Assembly: GCA_008638375.1 (NCBI GenBank)
Contig: CM018038.1
Coordinates: 31,222,753-31,286,752, forward strand
DNA from: Nyssa sinensis
Lineage: Eukaryota; Streptophyta; Magnoliopsida; Cornales; Nyssaceae
Direction of reading: 5' to 3'
Length of the DNA: 64,000 nucleotides
Below, in pieces: positions 44,296-56,810 of the stretch (its first letter is position 1; every line of letters starts with the position of its first letter). The translations under genes were made by a program, and so were the position numbers. The notes under the pieces are model-generated. The model made no database searches and had not been told where the DNA came from. It saw only the letters and a list, made by a program, of their open reading frames with translations.

Positions 44296-46378
44296 AAAGG
44301 ATAATTTTTTAATTTTACAAGACATTTTTTCTAATTTCTAAATATTTTTGAAAAATCATTAATTTGTAGTTTTATTTATTTAAGAGTTACTACATGAAGG
44401 AGACTATTTTTATTATTCTATTCTTGTTCCTTTTCCTTTCCAAAACAGAATTAAAGTACAACCATTGATGCATAGTTATTAAACTCAGTTTGATCCAGTC
44501 GAATGGGTCAATTCGGTAAATCGGAGGTCAGACCGATTTAATTTTGTTGTTGGACTACTTAAGGATGTGAATCGATGAAAACCGGTTAACCAAATAAACC
44601 GAAAGAGTTTGTGTGAACCGATTGGATTACAAATAATTACAAAAAAAAAAAAAGAAAACTTAATAATCAAATTTTAAGTATTTTATCTTCATAAATGATA
44701 TTAAAACACCTTTAAAATATATTTAATATATTCATGATGTGTTTTTAGTTTTTATTATCATGTTTATGTAATATTTAACTTGAATTTGAACAATAAACAT
44801 TATATTTTAATTATATTTTAGTAATTAAAATAAAGAATAATCATATAATATTAAAATTTTTTTGTTCAATATTAATTTATAAGCTATAATAATACAATAA
44901 CATATTATTTAATATGTTACATTCATATTTTATTATTTATCTATTTTGATTTCTTTTAGGATATACTTTAAAAAATATGTTTAATATTTTAAAATATTTT
45001 AATAATATAACCGGTCCAATCAATTGACCCACTAGTTAAACCAGTAACCCATTGACCCGGTCTCTTTACCAAGTTAATGTTGGAGCTGAGTTTAATAACT
45101 ATACATTAATGGTTCAAGCTAATTCTTGTACATTCTGTCCATGGTTAGCGAGTCTAGTCTGAATTTTATGTATTCCATAGTTAGTTCAAGCTAATTCTTG
45201 TAGATTTTTTTTGATGCTTAATGAGTCTAATTTGAATTTTATATATGTTATAATCCATTGAGTTAAGAAGCAGGAATACGGATACCAGATACGAATGTGC
45301 TACGACGGACACATAAACATGTTATTTTTTTTAAAAAAATAGAACACGAATACGTTAGGAAAATATTAAAAATATATAATTTCTTATATCTTTTTTATAT
45401 AATCATATGATAAAAATTTAACATTAACATTATTTCAATTAATTTACATAAAAACATATAAATCAAAAAAATATATTTAAAATATTAAAATAACAAAATT
45501 ATTCAATAAAAATTCAAGAACTTCTGTATTTAATTATCAACATTTATGATTCAAGTTTCAAAACAAATTTATTAATTATTACATATAATTTAAACTAAAA
45601 AAGATTTAAGAAGAAGACGAGAAAAAAGGAAAACAAATAAAAACCATGTCCCAAACATGTCTGGAATTTAGAAAAAATAAAAAAATTTAGTCAATTTTTT
45701 TTCGCATTAGTAAAACATCCAAAAGCATTGATATCCAAAACCAAAATAGAGTATCCGTGTGTAGCGACATTTTAAAAGAACTAAATTGATCAGTTTGGTT
45801 AGGATAGGTGCCGCTTTGGTTCTAGCGGAATTTACCCAAAAAAAATTTAACGATATCTTATACTGCATTAATATAATTCTAAATAACAATTAAAAATGAA
45901 TTATCAATAGGTATTTTTTTTTATTGGTAAGAATAGTAATTAATAATGATTAAAACATCTGTTTAGCTATTTCCGGCAACGGGTAAGTGTGAAGAAGCTC
46001 TCAAATTGCAGTGGAGTAGCTAAATTCTTATAAAACATGAAAACAGTGGAAACGGTTTGCCCATTAAGGGGGAAAGGGACGCTTGTGATCCCAGTGCATT
46101 TGTAAGTCAATCTCAGCGAGTCAACAATTTTTTCTTCTTTTATGGACGACTTGGAATTACATGTAGCCAGCTATCAACGGGTCATTAATTCTAAGCAAGT
46201 TTTCACTACTTTTATAGGTCACCATGAGTTGGTACAAGTCCTTGTCATTCCTTCAACAATGATAGTCTTGACTTGAAAGAACTTCTCATGCTAAACTAAT
46301 TTTGTATTTGATTCAGTCAGAGAGAGAGAGAGACCACCAAGTACTTGCCTTGATATTTCTTTCCAACCAACCCAAACA
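44296..46378. repeat. 2.1-kb tandem duplication, copy 1
   Basis: This segment is repeated downstream with an offset of about 2,102-2,105 bp. Both copies share, in order, the hAT-like MITE, AGTCTAGTCTGAATTTTATG, a GGATACCAGATACGAATGTG repeat, GGTGCCGCTTTGGTTCTAGC, CAGTGGAGTAGCTAAATTCT and (AG)n ACCACCAAGTACTTGCC. It ends at CCAACCCAAACA. The non-repeat part near the right end resembles ordinary single-copy plant sequence, perhaps a gene flank, but no coding exon is recognisable. Confidence 0.92.
44471..45103. mobile_element. hAT-like MITE in duplication copy 1, 633 bp
   Basis: Left end CATAGTTATTAAACTCAG and right end CTGAGTTTAATAACTATA form near-perfect 18-bp inverted repeats. Flanks CATTGATG (44463-44470) and CATTAATG (45104-45111) are an 8-bp duplication with one mismatch. 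Inside are AACCGG and GACCCGGTC words near both ends and a very AT-rich middle. No protein is encoded. Confidence 0.8.
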
Positions 46379-46404
46379 AAAAAACAAAAAAACAAAATCA
46401 TGGT

Positions 46405-48480
46405 GAAGGAATGACAATTTTTAATTTTACAAGACAATTTTTTTCTAATTTTTTGAAAAATCATTAATTTGTAGTTTTATTTATTTAAGAGTTACTACAG
46501 GAAGGACACTATTTTTAGTATTCTATTCTTATTCCTTTTCCTTTCCGAAACAGAATTAAAGTACAACCATTGATGTATAGTTATTAAACTCGGTTCGATC
46601 CGATCCAATGGGTCAATTCGGTAAATCGAAAGTCAGATCGATTTAATTTTGTTATTAGACCACTTAAGGACGTAAACTGGTGAAAACCGGTTAACTCAAT
46701 AAACCGAAAGAGTTTGTGTGAATCGATTGGGTTACAAATAATTACAAAAAAATAACTTAATAATCAAATTTTAAGTATTTTATCTTCATAAATGATATTA
46801 AAACACCTTTAAAATATATTTAATATATTCATTATGTGTTTTTTAGTTTGTTATTATCATGTTTATGTAATATTTAACTTGAATTGGAACAATAAATTTT
46901 ATTTTTTAATTATATTTTAGTAATTAAAATGAAGAATAATCATATAATATTAGACTTTTTTTGTTCAATATTAAATTTATAAGGTATAATAATACAATAA
47001 CATGTTATTTAATATGTTACATTCATATTTTATTATTTATCTATTTTGATTTCTTTTAGGATATAATTTAAAATATTTTTTTAATATTTTAATAATATGA
47101 CCGGTCCAATCAGTTGACCCATTAGTTAATGCAGTGACCCAGTGACCCGGTCTCTTTACCAAGTTGATGTTCGAACCGAGTTTAATAAGTATACTTTAAT
47201 GGTTTAAGCTAATTCTTGTACATTCTGTCCATGGTTAACGAGTCTAGTCTGAATTTTATGTATTCCATAGTTAGTTCAAGCTAATTCTTGTATATTTTTT
47301 TTCGTTGCTTAATGAGTCTCGTTTGAATTTTATATATGTTATAATCCATCGAGTTAAGAACGAAGAATACGGATACCAGATACGAATGTGCTACGACACA
47401 GACACATAAACATATTATTTTTTTAAAAAAATAGAACACAAATACGTTAGGAATATATTAAAAATGTATAATTTCTTATATCTTTTTTATATAATCATAT
47501 AATAAAAATTTAACGTTTACATTATTTCAATTAATTCACAAAAAAACACATAAATTAAAAAAAAAATATTTAAAATATTAAAATAACAAAATTATTAAAT
47601 AAAAATTCAAGAACTTCTTTATTTAATTATCAACATTTATGATTCAAGTTTCAAAACAAATTTATTAATTATTACATATAATATAATCTAAAAAATATTT
47701 AAGAAGAAGATGAGAAAAAAGGAAAACAAATAAAAAAAAAAATGTCCCAAACCTGTCCAAAACATGTCTGGAATTTAGAAAAAATAAAAAATTTTAGTCA
47801 TTTTTCTTTCCGCATTAGTACAGTGTCCAAAAGCATTGATATCTGAAAACCAAAATAGAGTGTGTAACGACATTTTAAAATAACTAAATTGATCAGTTTG
47901 GTTAGGATAGGTGCCGCTTTGGTTCTAGCGGAATTTGCCAAAAAAATTTAACTAGATCTTCTAATGCATTAATATAATTCTAAATAACAATTAAAAATGA
48001 ATTATCAATAGGTATTTTTTTATTTGGTAAGAATAGTAATTAATAATGATTAAAACATCTCTTTAGCCATTTCCGGCAACGGGTAAGTGTGAAGAAGCTC
48101 TCAAATTGCAGTGGAGTAGCTAAATTCTTATAAAACATGAAAACAGTGGAAACGGTTTGCCCATTAAGGGGGGAAAGGGACGCTTGTGATCCCAGTGCAT
48201 TTGTAAGTCAATCTCAGCGAGTCATCAATTTTTTCTTCTTTTATGGACGACTTGGAATTACATGTAGCCAGCTATCAATGGGTCATTAATTCTAAGCAAC
48301 TTTCCACTACTTTTATAGGTCACCATGAGTTGGTACAAGTCCTTGCCATTCCTTCAACATGATAGTCTTGACTTGAAAGAACTTCTCATGCTACACTAAT
48401 TTTGTATTTGATTCAGTCAGAGAGAGAGAGAGAGACCACCAAGTACTTGCCTTGATGTTTCTTTCCAGCCAACCCAAACA
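46405..48480. repeat. 2.1-kb tandem duplication, copy 2
   Basis: Second copy of the segment at 44296-46378, in the same orientation, separated from it by a 26-bp A-rich spacer (46379-46404). It ends CCAACCCAAACA. It differs by scattered substitutions and small indels. Confidence 0.92.
46576..47193. mobile_element. hAT-like MITE in duplication copy 2
   Basis: Ends TATAGTTATTAAACTCGG and CCGAGTTTAATAAGTATA; flanks CATTGATG (46568-46575) and CTTTAATG (47194-47201). It corresponds position by position to the MITE at 44471, so it was copied by the segmental duplication and not by a second insertion. Confidence 0.8.
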
Positions 48481-49439
48481 GAAGAACTGTAAACATTATT
48501 TTTGAGATCTCAGTGAATGTTTGAGTTTCTCAATAAATTAGTCTGTTTCGCAAAGTAATTTTAATTCTCAAAAGTTTAGTTAAACGATTAAGTACAATTG
48601 TAGGGCCTGCTTTTGTACTCCAAGTGCACGAGTCTAGAAGGGGCAATTGCCCTCCTCAATTTTTATTTTTATTTTTTTTTGTACTTTTTTTTTTTTAGAA
48701 ATATGTCTTAATTTTTATTTTCCCTATAGGTTTGAGGTTTTCACACTTTTAAGCTTATTTTAATTTTAATTTTACTCCTTAATGGGAATTCTATATATTT
48801 TTTGTATTTTTTTAAGGGTTTTTTTTATTAGACTTGTTATTTAATTTGCACGTTTGTTTATATTAACGAATTTGGATGCCTATTCACTATATTATTAATC
48901 AATATTAATTTTTTTTTACTTTTAAAATTTTTAAATTTATGATTAAAAATTTTAAAGAAAAATCTTTCCAGTCTAAAATAAATTTTTGAGTACATCTAAA
49001 TAATGCAAAAAAAAAAAAAAAAAAAAAAAAATTCTCAAAGGGTCAATGTTCTAGTGACATTTCTGTCCATTTGGCAAGCATCAAAGCAGGTTCCTAAAAC
49101 AACAGGTAAAGGCAAAAAAAAAAAAAAAACTCTTAGGCGCATTTTGCTAAAGTATTCATTTTAATTAATTCAATTCTTAAAATACATAACTCCTAACGTT
49201 TATTTTTTATGAAAAGATTAGGAATGACACTTAAAAATGTGGTAACTGGTGTTATGAATGACTATCTAGCACTGTCTCTTACAATATGTACATGTACAAA
49301 AAAATATATTTTAAGAAAGTATATAACTTAAGACTAAGGAAAAACTTAGAAGGAAAGTACATAACTTAAGGCTAAAGAAAAGCCTAGAATAATGTATAAT
49401 AAAGATTAGATCAAGATGATTTAACATTCCTTTGCAAAG
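48481..49439. other. AT-rich region with long A and T runs
   Basis: It contains an A-run of about 23 at 49008-49030 and another of about 17 near 49112. No coding or RNA gene is recognisable. Confidence 0.55.
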
Positions 49440-50945
49440 TCGATGGTCTTAGAGAGACGAGGTTGGATCATAGGAACTAAAAATAGAGTTTGTGTAAACT
49501 CTTAGTAAAAATATCAACGAGCTAATTTGGAGATGGAACAAACTGGACCCGATGAGAGCTAGAAAGAATGCGTTCCTAAATGAAATGGTAGTCTAACTCA
49601 ATATGCTTGGTGCGAGCATGAAACATGGGATTGGAAGCCATATATGTAGTACTGAGATTATCACAAAGTAGGGTGATAGGAGCTGAAGTGGAGAGCTGTA
49701 AGTCATAGAGAAGATGAGACACCCAAGTAGTCTCAGCACAAACATGAGTCAGAGACTAGTATTCAACTTCAGTACTAGAGGGAGATACAATTAGTTGATT
49801 TTTGACAGTCCAAGAGATCAGGTTGGAATCCAAGAAAACACAAAATCCTATAGTAGAATGATGAGAGTCAAGACAACCGACGTAGTCAGCAACAGAGCAG
49901 GCCTTAATGGTTAAGGGACTTGGGGAGTAGCGAAAAAGAAGACCAAACTCTAGGAAACCCTTGAGATAGCGAAGTATCCATTTGGTAGCAACTATATGGA
50001 GAGAGCGAAGAGCATTCATGAATTGTGGAACATGATGTAAAACATAGGTGATGTCACGACGAGTGAAAGTAAGATACTGAAGAGACCCCACCAATTGGCG
50101 ATACTCAGTGGCATTAGATAAAGATCACCACTGAGTAAAGAGTTGTGTCTTAGCGTAGACCAAAGTACTATAAGGCTTACAATCAGTCACAGAATTTAGG
50201 TGAAGGAAATTGACAATGTACTTGGTCTGGGAAAGACACAAGCCATCATTAGACAAGGTTGCCTCAAGCCCCAAACAATATGACAAAGAACCCAGATTAA
50301 TGAGCTCAAATTCAGCACCAAGAGTGACAATTAACGATGAGAGCAAAGAAGGCAAGTTGTTAGTCAATATAATGTCATTAATATAAAGTAACAAGATCAT
50401 AATATCAAAAAAACATTTGAAGATAAACATAGACTGATCAACACGACATTGTATTATAGTAAAAAGTTATTTAAACATAAAAACCAAAATCGGGGAGCCT
50501 ATTTAAGGCCATAGATAGTTTTTTTTGGAGACAACATCTATCATTAGGTCGAGAAAGATTTGTAAAACCTAGAGGTTAACTCATGAAAATTGTCTCATCT
50601 AAAAAGCCATGAAGAAATACATGCTTCATATCCAGCTGCTTCAAGGACCAACCATAGGAGACTACAAGACTCAAAACTGTACGAACAGTTGTAGACTTTA
50701 TCATAGGATTGAAGGTCTCATTGTGGTCAACTTTCCTAAAAGATACAAAATCTAACTTATACACAAATCTAGAATATACAAAAAATCTAATTAATATAAG
50801 TTTACATATTTAAGGTGGCTTGACTGGTGGCTTGATTTATGATCTTGATATGTTAATAAAAATCAATGGCTGGCTCTTGATGAAAAACCTTAGCAACAAG
50901 ACGAATCTTGTATTGCTCAATGGAGACATATGATTGATGGTTGTG
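49440..50945 (-). pseudogene. Ty1/copia reverse transcriptase and RNase H, decayed
   Basis: Reading down the minus strand from about 50930: SIEQYKIRLVAK (the YKARLVAKG block), then NETFNPMIKSTTVRTVLSLV, WSLKQLDMKHVFLHGFLDE (the catalytic QLDVxNAFLHG) and YINDIILTNNLPSLL where copia has YVDDI, so one catalytic Asp is lost. Next are CLGLEATLSNDGLCLSQTKY, then VGSLQYLTFTRRDITYVLHH, WILRYLKGFLEFGL, DYVGCLDSHHSTIGFCVFL and SPSSTEVEY. RNase H ends with LCDNLSTTYMASNPMFHART and a stop-containing DIFTKSLHK-like tail. Stops and frame changes occur throughout. gag, protease and integrase were not found on this side, and no LTRs were identified. Confidence 0.93.
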
Positions 50946-51589
50946 TTTAAAATATTTCAAAAACATTATGTCCAAAGTAAAATAGCCTATAATCAAAACT
51001 AACTCACACTTAAGCTCAAATTAATCATAGTAAAGTCCACATCTAAACTTACGAATAACTCCAGGTGCGCGCCTAATGAAAATGTATGATATGCATGAAC
51101 GCATAACTTCAAACTACACACTTTTTCGAACATTGTTGTAGATTAGATGTCCTGAGTAATCTCTTTATGATTACCAGTAAACCATTTGACTCAATATTGA
51201 CTTAACAAATACAGTTTAAAGAATTACAAATTTTTGGAAAAGAATTGTTAACATAGATTGTCTAATTTTTCCAACAGCTTGATACAACACAAATTGTCAC
51301 ACTACCTTTTTAGGATTGTAAAAAGAACCACAATTGTAAACCTTATATGAACATGGTAGGTAACAAAGAAAACAAATTATGACTCAAACTATAACATGAA
51401 GAGGAATGTTGGTCGAAGACAAGTTAAAATCCTTAAGAGGTTTGTCGTAAAGGCCCAAATCTATCTCACCTCCTACTTGTTCAACATAAGGGCGAAAAAG
51501 AATTTACTTTCATCATCAATGAAAAGCATAAGCTTTTTTAAACTATCATTCCTTTACTAATTATTGGCTTAAGGAAATTTGTATGGAAT
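50946..51589. other. Unidentified AT-rich stretch
   Basis: Between the copia remnant and the plant-mobile-domain fragment. Nothing recognisable. Confidence 0.5.
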
Positions 51590-52570
51590 TTTTCCCATTC
51601 TTTTTGTCTCCTTTATGAATTTAGGAAGAAATGGTTGGAGAACATCAGGCTTTGGGCTGTAATGGGGGAACCTTTCAGAAACAATTGTACAAACATGGTA
51701 GAGATAGTTTAAAATATCATAGTGGCTTACAGAATTGAGAGAATCTTGATAATATATATCCAACCTCTGGTAATGGAAAACTAAGAATAAAGGACTTTGA
51801 GAAAATTTGTGACCTTAAGAGAGCTTACTAGCTAAAGGAAAAATTCTCGAGTTGATCCCATCCTTTAGGGGTATAGGAATGATATACCTTGAAAGCTACA
51901 AATGCAACAAGATGATGCAGGCTAGATATTTCAGCACCATCAACCTCCCCTTGATTATATATAGTTTTCTTCTTCCCTTTTGTGCCTTTTGGCTTGATAT
52001 CTTTATAGAATAAATGAAAAAAATTAGCAAAAGAGGTATTCTTACCCCGTTATCTAGAGATTTAATAAAATTACCTGGAATATAAGCACAACATGTAAGG
52101 CACTTTAAAGAAATGAAATCATGTCTCTGTTTTTCTTATCTATTTTTAAAGAAGGAAAGTCAGCCAATCCAAAAAAGGGCAGATGAAGTAAGATGAAAAT
52201 GTCTCGGCATAAACTCTCTCCACGTTGTGAAAAAAGTTTGGGTTGAACAATTCCAATGTGAGAGAAGTGTGTGAAAAGTTTTCTTATCGTTTTTACAACC
52301 AAAGGTAGCACAAGCTTTAATACTATCATAAACATATGCCTTCCTCAAAATAGGCTTGAAAACTGGGTCCTTTAAAGTGATAGAAGTCTACTCATCCCAG
52401 TCACACTTTAGGCTAGAACTGGCTTCAAAATAGGTAAAAGAATAAGAGTAATCCCCTTTTTCGATCCTCGGTCGGCTCACAGATACTCAAAGAACCATAA
52501 CTCTATTAACTTTATCTTCCACAAGAAATATTGTCAAGGGAGTGTTAGCCACGACAGAAGATTGCAATTG
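51590..52570 (-). pseudogene. Plant mobile domain (PMD, MAIN/MAIL-like) pseudogene fragment
   Basis: Minus-strand frames give RPRIEKGDYSYSFTYFEASS, SLKCDWDE-stop-TSITLKDPVF and KPILRKAYVYDSIKACATFG. HWNCSTQTFFTTWREF follows, where the plant mobile domain has its W-N-x-x-T-x-T-F-x-x-x-x-G-E-x-x-x-T-L-E-D-V core (Gly read as Arg here). After a frameshift come LHLPFFGLADFPSL and, further on, YQRLDIYYQDSLNSVSHYDI and VSERFPHYSPKPDVLQPFLP, matching the late part of the family. The domain is found in a small family of cellular nuclear proteins (MAIN, MAIL1-3) and, more often, inside plant transposons. Given the surroundings, a transposon origin is likelier. Assignment is by motif recognition only. 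Confidence 0.7.
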
Positions 52571-53290
52571 TTGCAACTTAGGAAAACCTCAACAACAATG
52601 CAAAAATTATCCTATTGAGTGCCCATTAAGGCGTTCGTTTCCATTTACTCTTGCATAAGTACTAGGTGGGGCAATGCCTTTAGCCCCTAAAATGTTTGAA
52701 TCACCTGAATCCGAATCTGAACTAATAATCTCTTCGAAACTATAGAAAAGTTTTTTTGTGGCATAAAGGTTTTAAGGCCGAAGGAAAAAAATAGTTTATA
52801 GGAAATATTTCATCTCAAATATCTTTAGTTCGAAAAGGTGAAGAACGGTAAATTAAGAGAAATAAGGGTAAAGTATGGATAAAAATGAAGTTGACTTGAG
52901 CCATATAAGTGCAAAGAAAAAATTTTCATTGATTTCGGTGCATTGCACGTGAGCCAATGAATGCTTGACAAATAGGAAAATTTGTCAATAAAACTTACGG
53001 ATTTTACAGATTTGTCAAGCATTCATGGGCTCAGGTGAAATAGATTTGTCAAGCATTCATTAGCTAGGGTGTATTGCACCTGAGACCAATGAATATTAGC
53101 TCATAGTACAACAGAGTTTGCCTTTAGTGTTACCTAAAAAAACCCTTTATAAGAAGGCTATGCGGCCTAAAGAAGATGAAAAAATGTCATTGCCATAATA
53201 AAAATAAAATATATACATTGATGACAAGAGAAAAAATTTGACAAAAAAAAAAAAAAATTTAATTATGTTTTGAAAATATATTTCATAAAA
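52571..53290. other. Unassigned region with an inverted repeat
   Basis: It may include the upstream linker of the PMD fragment. Apart from the inverted repeat at 52950-53032 and a copy of a 47-bp direct repeat at 53153, nothing is recognisable. Confidence 0.45.
52950..53032. repeat. 24-bp inverted repeat plus nearby direct copies
   Basis: TGAGCCAATGAATGCTTGAC with AAAT (52950-52973) pairs with ATTTGTCAAGCATTCATGGG with CTC (about 53009-53032), one mismatch and a loop of about 36 nt. ATTTGTCAAGCATTCAT recurs directly at about 53044, and the left-flank words TGCATTGCACGTGAG recur as TGTATTGCACCTGAG at about 53070. Confidence 0.85.
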
Positions 53291-53507
53291 AAATAGGGAC
53301 AATTAAAATTCAGTCACTTATTTGACCCAACTTTAAGAGTCAACTAGTGATACACTAAGAAGTACAAAAATGTCATCTTAAAGAACAAAGATTAAAGGGC
53401 AACAACTTTTACTATTTTAAGCTTTTTCTTCCATAACCTTTTAACGAATTTGTAAGAAAACTATTTTACCTACCATTCTCATTTATTTCTCATTCAAACC
53501 CTAGATT

Positions 53508-53630
53508 ATATATACATATATATACACAAATGTGTATATATATGCATGTGTGTGTGTGCAATATATATATGTGTGTATAGTGTGCATGTGTATATATCAT
53601 GTATTTATATATACACATACAATATGTGTG
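53508..53630. repeat. TA/TG microsatellite
   Basis: TATATACATATATATACACA followed by TGTGTGTGTG and further TATATA runs. Confidence 0.93.
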
Positions 53631-53970
53631 ATTGAGATGTATGCAATAGAGGAAATGACTGATTCTCACTCCTCTGTTTCTTTATGTTTCTTTCTTCTTT
53701 CTTTCTTAGACTATTTATTATACTTTTTGTTGTATAGATAGAAAAATATTGGCAACCATGACCCCTACCAAGTTCTTTACTCATTTTTCGAGCGATTCGA
53801 GTGCAACCCTCACAACCTTAGAGTGTAAGTCTTTAAAATGTAAGGTGCAACTTAGATGACGTTTGGTGCAACTCACATAATTTTGTGCACCAATTCAATT
53901 TGATGTTATTCTTCTAAACCTGGTGCAACCTTCACAACATTAATGTGCAACTCTTTAATATGTAAGGTGC

Positions 53971-56082
53971 TGTCACGCCTCGGGCCCCACAGATCTGAGG
54001 GTGACCTTGTAAATCAAGGTCAAACTAAATAAATAATTCATGTATATCTTAAGTTACCTTGTGATCAGCATAATCTCAGTTGAGTTTTCATAACATAAAT
54101 GTTCATTCACATTCTATGCATATAACCCAACAAAGTTTACATACATACATTTAAAAAGGGTATTCATCACGTGATGTCTCATCCTAATCAAAAGAATGAA
54201 AGTCATGAGTTTCAAGGTTCACCCTTGTACATACATAAAATAAGTTCAAGTTTCATTAAGGCTTCCAAACCTTATCATCAAAATAAACAGAGACCAAAAG
54301 GTCTTTTACGTTCCCCAAAAAATAAATAAAAGAATAAAAGAGAGTCATCCTTCAATCCATGTCCTCAAGTGGTTGACTTCTTACGGCTACCTGTATCTGG
54401 TAGGGGTCAATACAACAACCCTAGTAGAGCAACTAAATAAAGGAAAGAATAATTGGTGACAAGTGTAAGCATGTGCCAAATGTAGTGTCAAGAAAGTGTC
54501 ACCAAGCATTTAATTCAATAAACATTCACTGTATAATCCAATGAAATAAGAACATCAATACAACAATAGTAGCACAATTCAATTCTTACAACAAGAATGT
54601 AGCACGAAAGGAGGTTTTTTCTTATTATCATCACCTTACTCATCTCACGGTACTACTTTCTACTTCCACTTCTTCTGTAATCCTCCAAGACTACCTAATG
54701 GCTCCCAGTTAAGCCTGAGTGCTTTTCGGGCTACTAACCCGATGGAAACATACGACCACCCACATGGGGTTATGGTTCATAACCTAAGGGAGACACAATC
54801 CCTGTCATAAAATCCCGAGTAACTATCCATGACTTCCCTTTTCTCAACTTGTAATTTCTTCATTTATTTCTTCCACTTTGTCAACCCTTCAATTATCTTA
54901 CATTTCTATTCATCCATTTCAAAGCATTTACTTAATCTTTTATTCAAATCAAGGATATCCAAGGGAATAATAGTGTTTATATTAAGGGGGAAAGCATCAC
55001 ATACATAATACAACTAATAACTCCACAATGTAACATCATTGCAATCATTCAAACATTTTATCAAACACTTGGTAGAAACACCGACATTTTACAAGTGCAT
55101 ATATAACAATTTAATAACTTTTGAGCATTCAAATAAAAGAATCTTAAGTAGGGACCATACATCGAATACATATATCATCACATTGAATAAAAATATATCA
55201 AAAGCCAAACATGAAATGTTCATCTACTAGTCCATCTAGCAATTTATATCATTTTGCACACAATTTTCATATAGGATGGTCCATAGAAATTTCATGTAAA
55301 GCATGATTTTCTCCCTAACATTCATTCTTCACCTAAGTTAGAAGTCCTACCTCAAAACAAGTGTGGATTTGTGTATATATAGAGAGAGATTTTAACTTCA
55401 AGCTTCAATCCTTGCTCCCAAAACCTAAGAAAAGATTTACAAAGTTTATTTCTCTCAATCAAGCTAAACCCATGAGAATATTAAAGAACTAGAAGAGGAA
55501 GATAAAAAGCCCCAAAATTGACCTTTTCTTTTTGAAGAAAATTTTTGAAATCCTAACTTTTCAATTGGTAGAAATTCTTCTTATACTTAAATTCTTGTGG
55601 TGTGAGGTGTTTACAAGGCTTAGAAATCCATGAAAACCTAAACCCTAACTTCCCCTCTTGTCTAGAGAGAGTTTAGAGAAGAAGAGAAAGTGAAATTTTT
55701 TCATAATTACTTTTCAGCTCGCATTTTAAAAGTGTTCTGTTGTATGCTCGTTTGAATGAACAAAGTCTTTGTTCGAATGAGTTCCCTTCATTCGAACGAG
55801 TGCCAAACGAGTATCAAAAAAGGTCACACTAAACTTTCGAGTGCTCGTTCGAACGAACATACCCTTCATTCAAACGAAGCCCAAAAACCTTGCACCTTTT
55901 TTTAGATTTCTACAATTCAAGTTTACCTTTTAATTTATTCCACATGTATCATCACACTCCATATTACATTGTTTAGTTTTTTTTCACCTCATTATTATGT
56001 TCGTGAGGTTTATCATCATGCAAAACTAACACTATCCATTATTTATTCCTTCATTTATTTTCTAGTTTTACGAAACATTTTA
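53971..56082 (-). mobile_element. Solo LTR (family 1), 2112 bp, reverse orientation
   Basis: Plus-strand start TGTCACGCCTCGGGCCCCAC is the reverse complement of the family's GGGGC(G)TGACA end. The far end ACGAAACATTTTA corresponds to the mutated TGTAACGTTTCGT start. A perfect GGTGC duplication lies at 53966-53970 and 56083-56087. It contains the TTCATTCGAACGAG/GTTCGAACGAAC palindromes (about 55740-55880) and the CCACATGGGGTTATGG box. It lacks the canonical terminal CA on one side, so the first bases of the LTR have mutated. Confidence 0.9.
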
Positions 56083-56810
56083 GGTGCAGCTTACACAACG
56101 TTGGTGAAACTTATATAACACTGTGAACTAATTCAATTTGATGTTATTCTTTTAAACCTGGTAAAACATTCACACATATCATAAACATTCAATGTTTGTG
56201 TCTAGTTTTAGCTTAATCGTATATGGATTTAGGTTTTCATAAACAAACAATATATATAAAACAAATATTAATGTTCATTCATCCCTCAACCATATCACAA
56301 ATCCAAATCTAAACTCCACTATCTTTAAGTAAAAATATTAGATTTTTTCACATAAATCTCATAACTTGGTGAAAGAAAAACAAATTTTCATCAAAACTTT
56401 GTGAACAGAGGAACAGATGCTTCTACTGTGGGGAGGGGATGTTGCGGAAATGGCAAAGTTCAGGGGAAATGATCATGTAGTAGTGGTGAAATGTGGGAGA
56501 AAGGGTGTTGTGATAGTGGTGGAAGTTGATGTTGGAGCTCATTGGCCTTCTGTTGTGTAGAATGATTTGTATGAGTGAATGAGAGACTAGTGTTTGTGTA
56601 AAATAAAGAAAGAAGGTTAGTTTTGTCTTCTAATAATGGGCATTTTTGTCACATAATATATGAAAGTGATAAAGTTGATGTTTCTCTAATTTTTATGATT
56701 TTTTCTCAATTTAGCTACAAAATAGACTTATTCTTAAATTAATGTTTACCACTGTTTGACCCATAATATAGGTCAAACAAATGATTGAATTTTAGTAGCC
56801 CTAAAAAATA

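Larger units (their letters stand above)
53296..56801. mobile_element. Mutator-like non-autonomous element, split by a solo LTR
   Basis: The left end GGGACAATTAAAATTCAGTC and the right end, read inverted, GGGCTACTAAAATTCAATCA continue inward to TTATTTGACCC and TTGTTTGACC. The flanks TAAAAAAATA (53286-53295) and TAAAAAATA (56802-56810) form a 9-bp target duplication if one A is allowed to vary. No transposase is visible. Inside are a TA/TG microsatellite and the motif GTGCAACCCTCACAACCTTA (about 53800), which recurs near 63915. Without the nested LTR it is about 1.4 kb. Confidence 0.7.
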
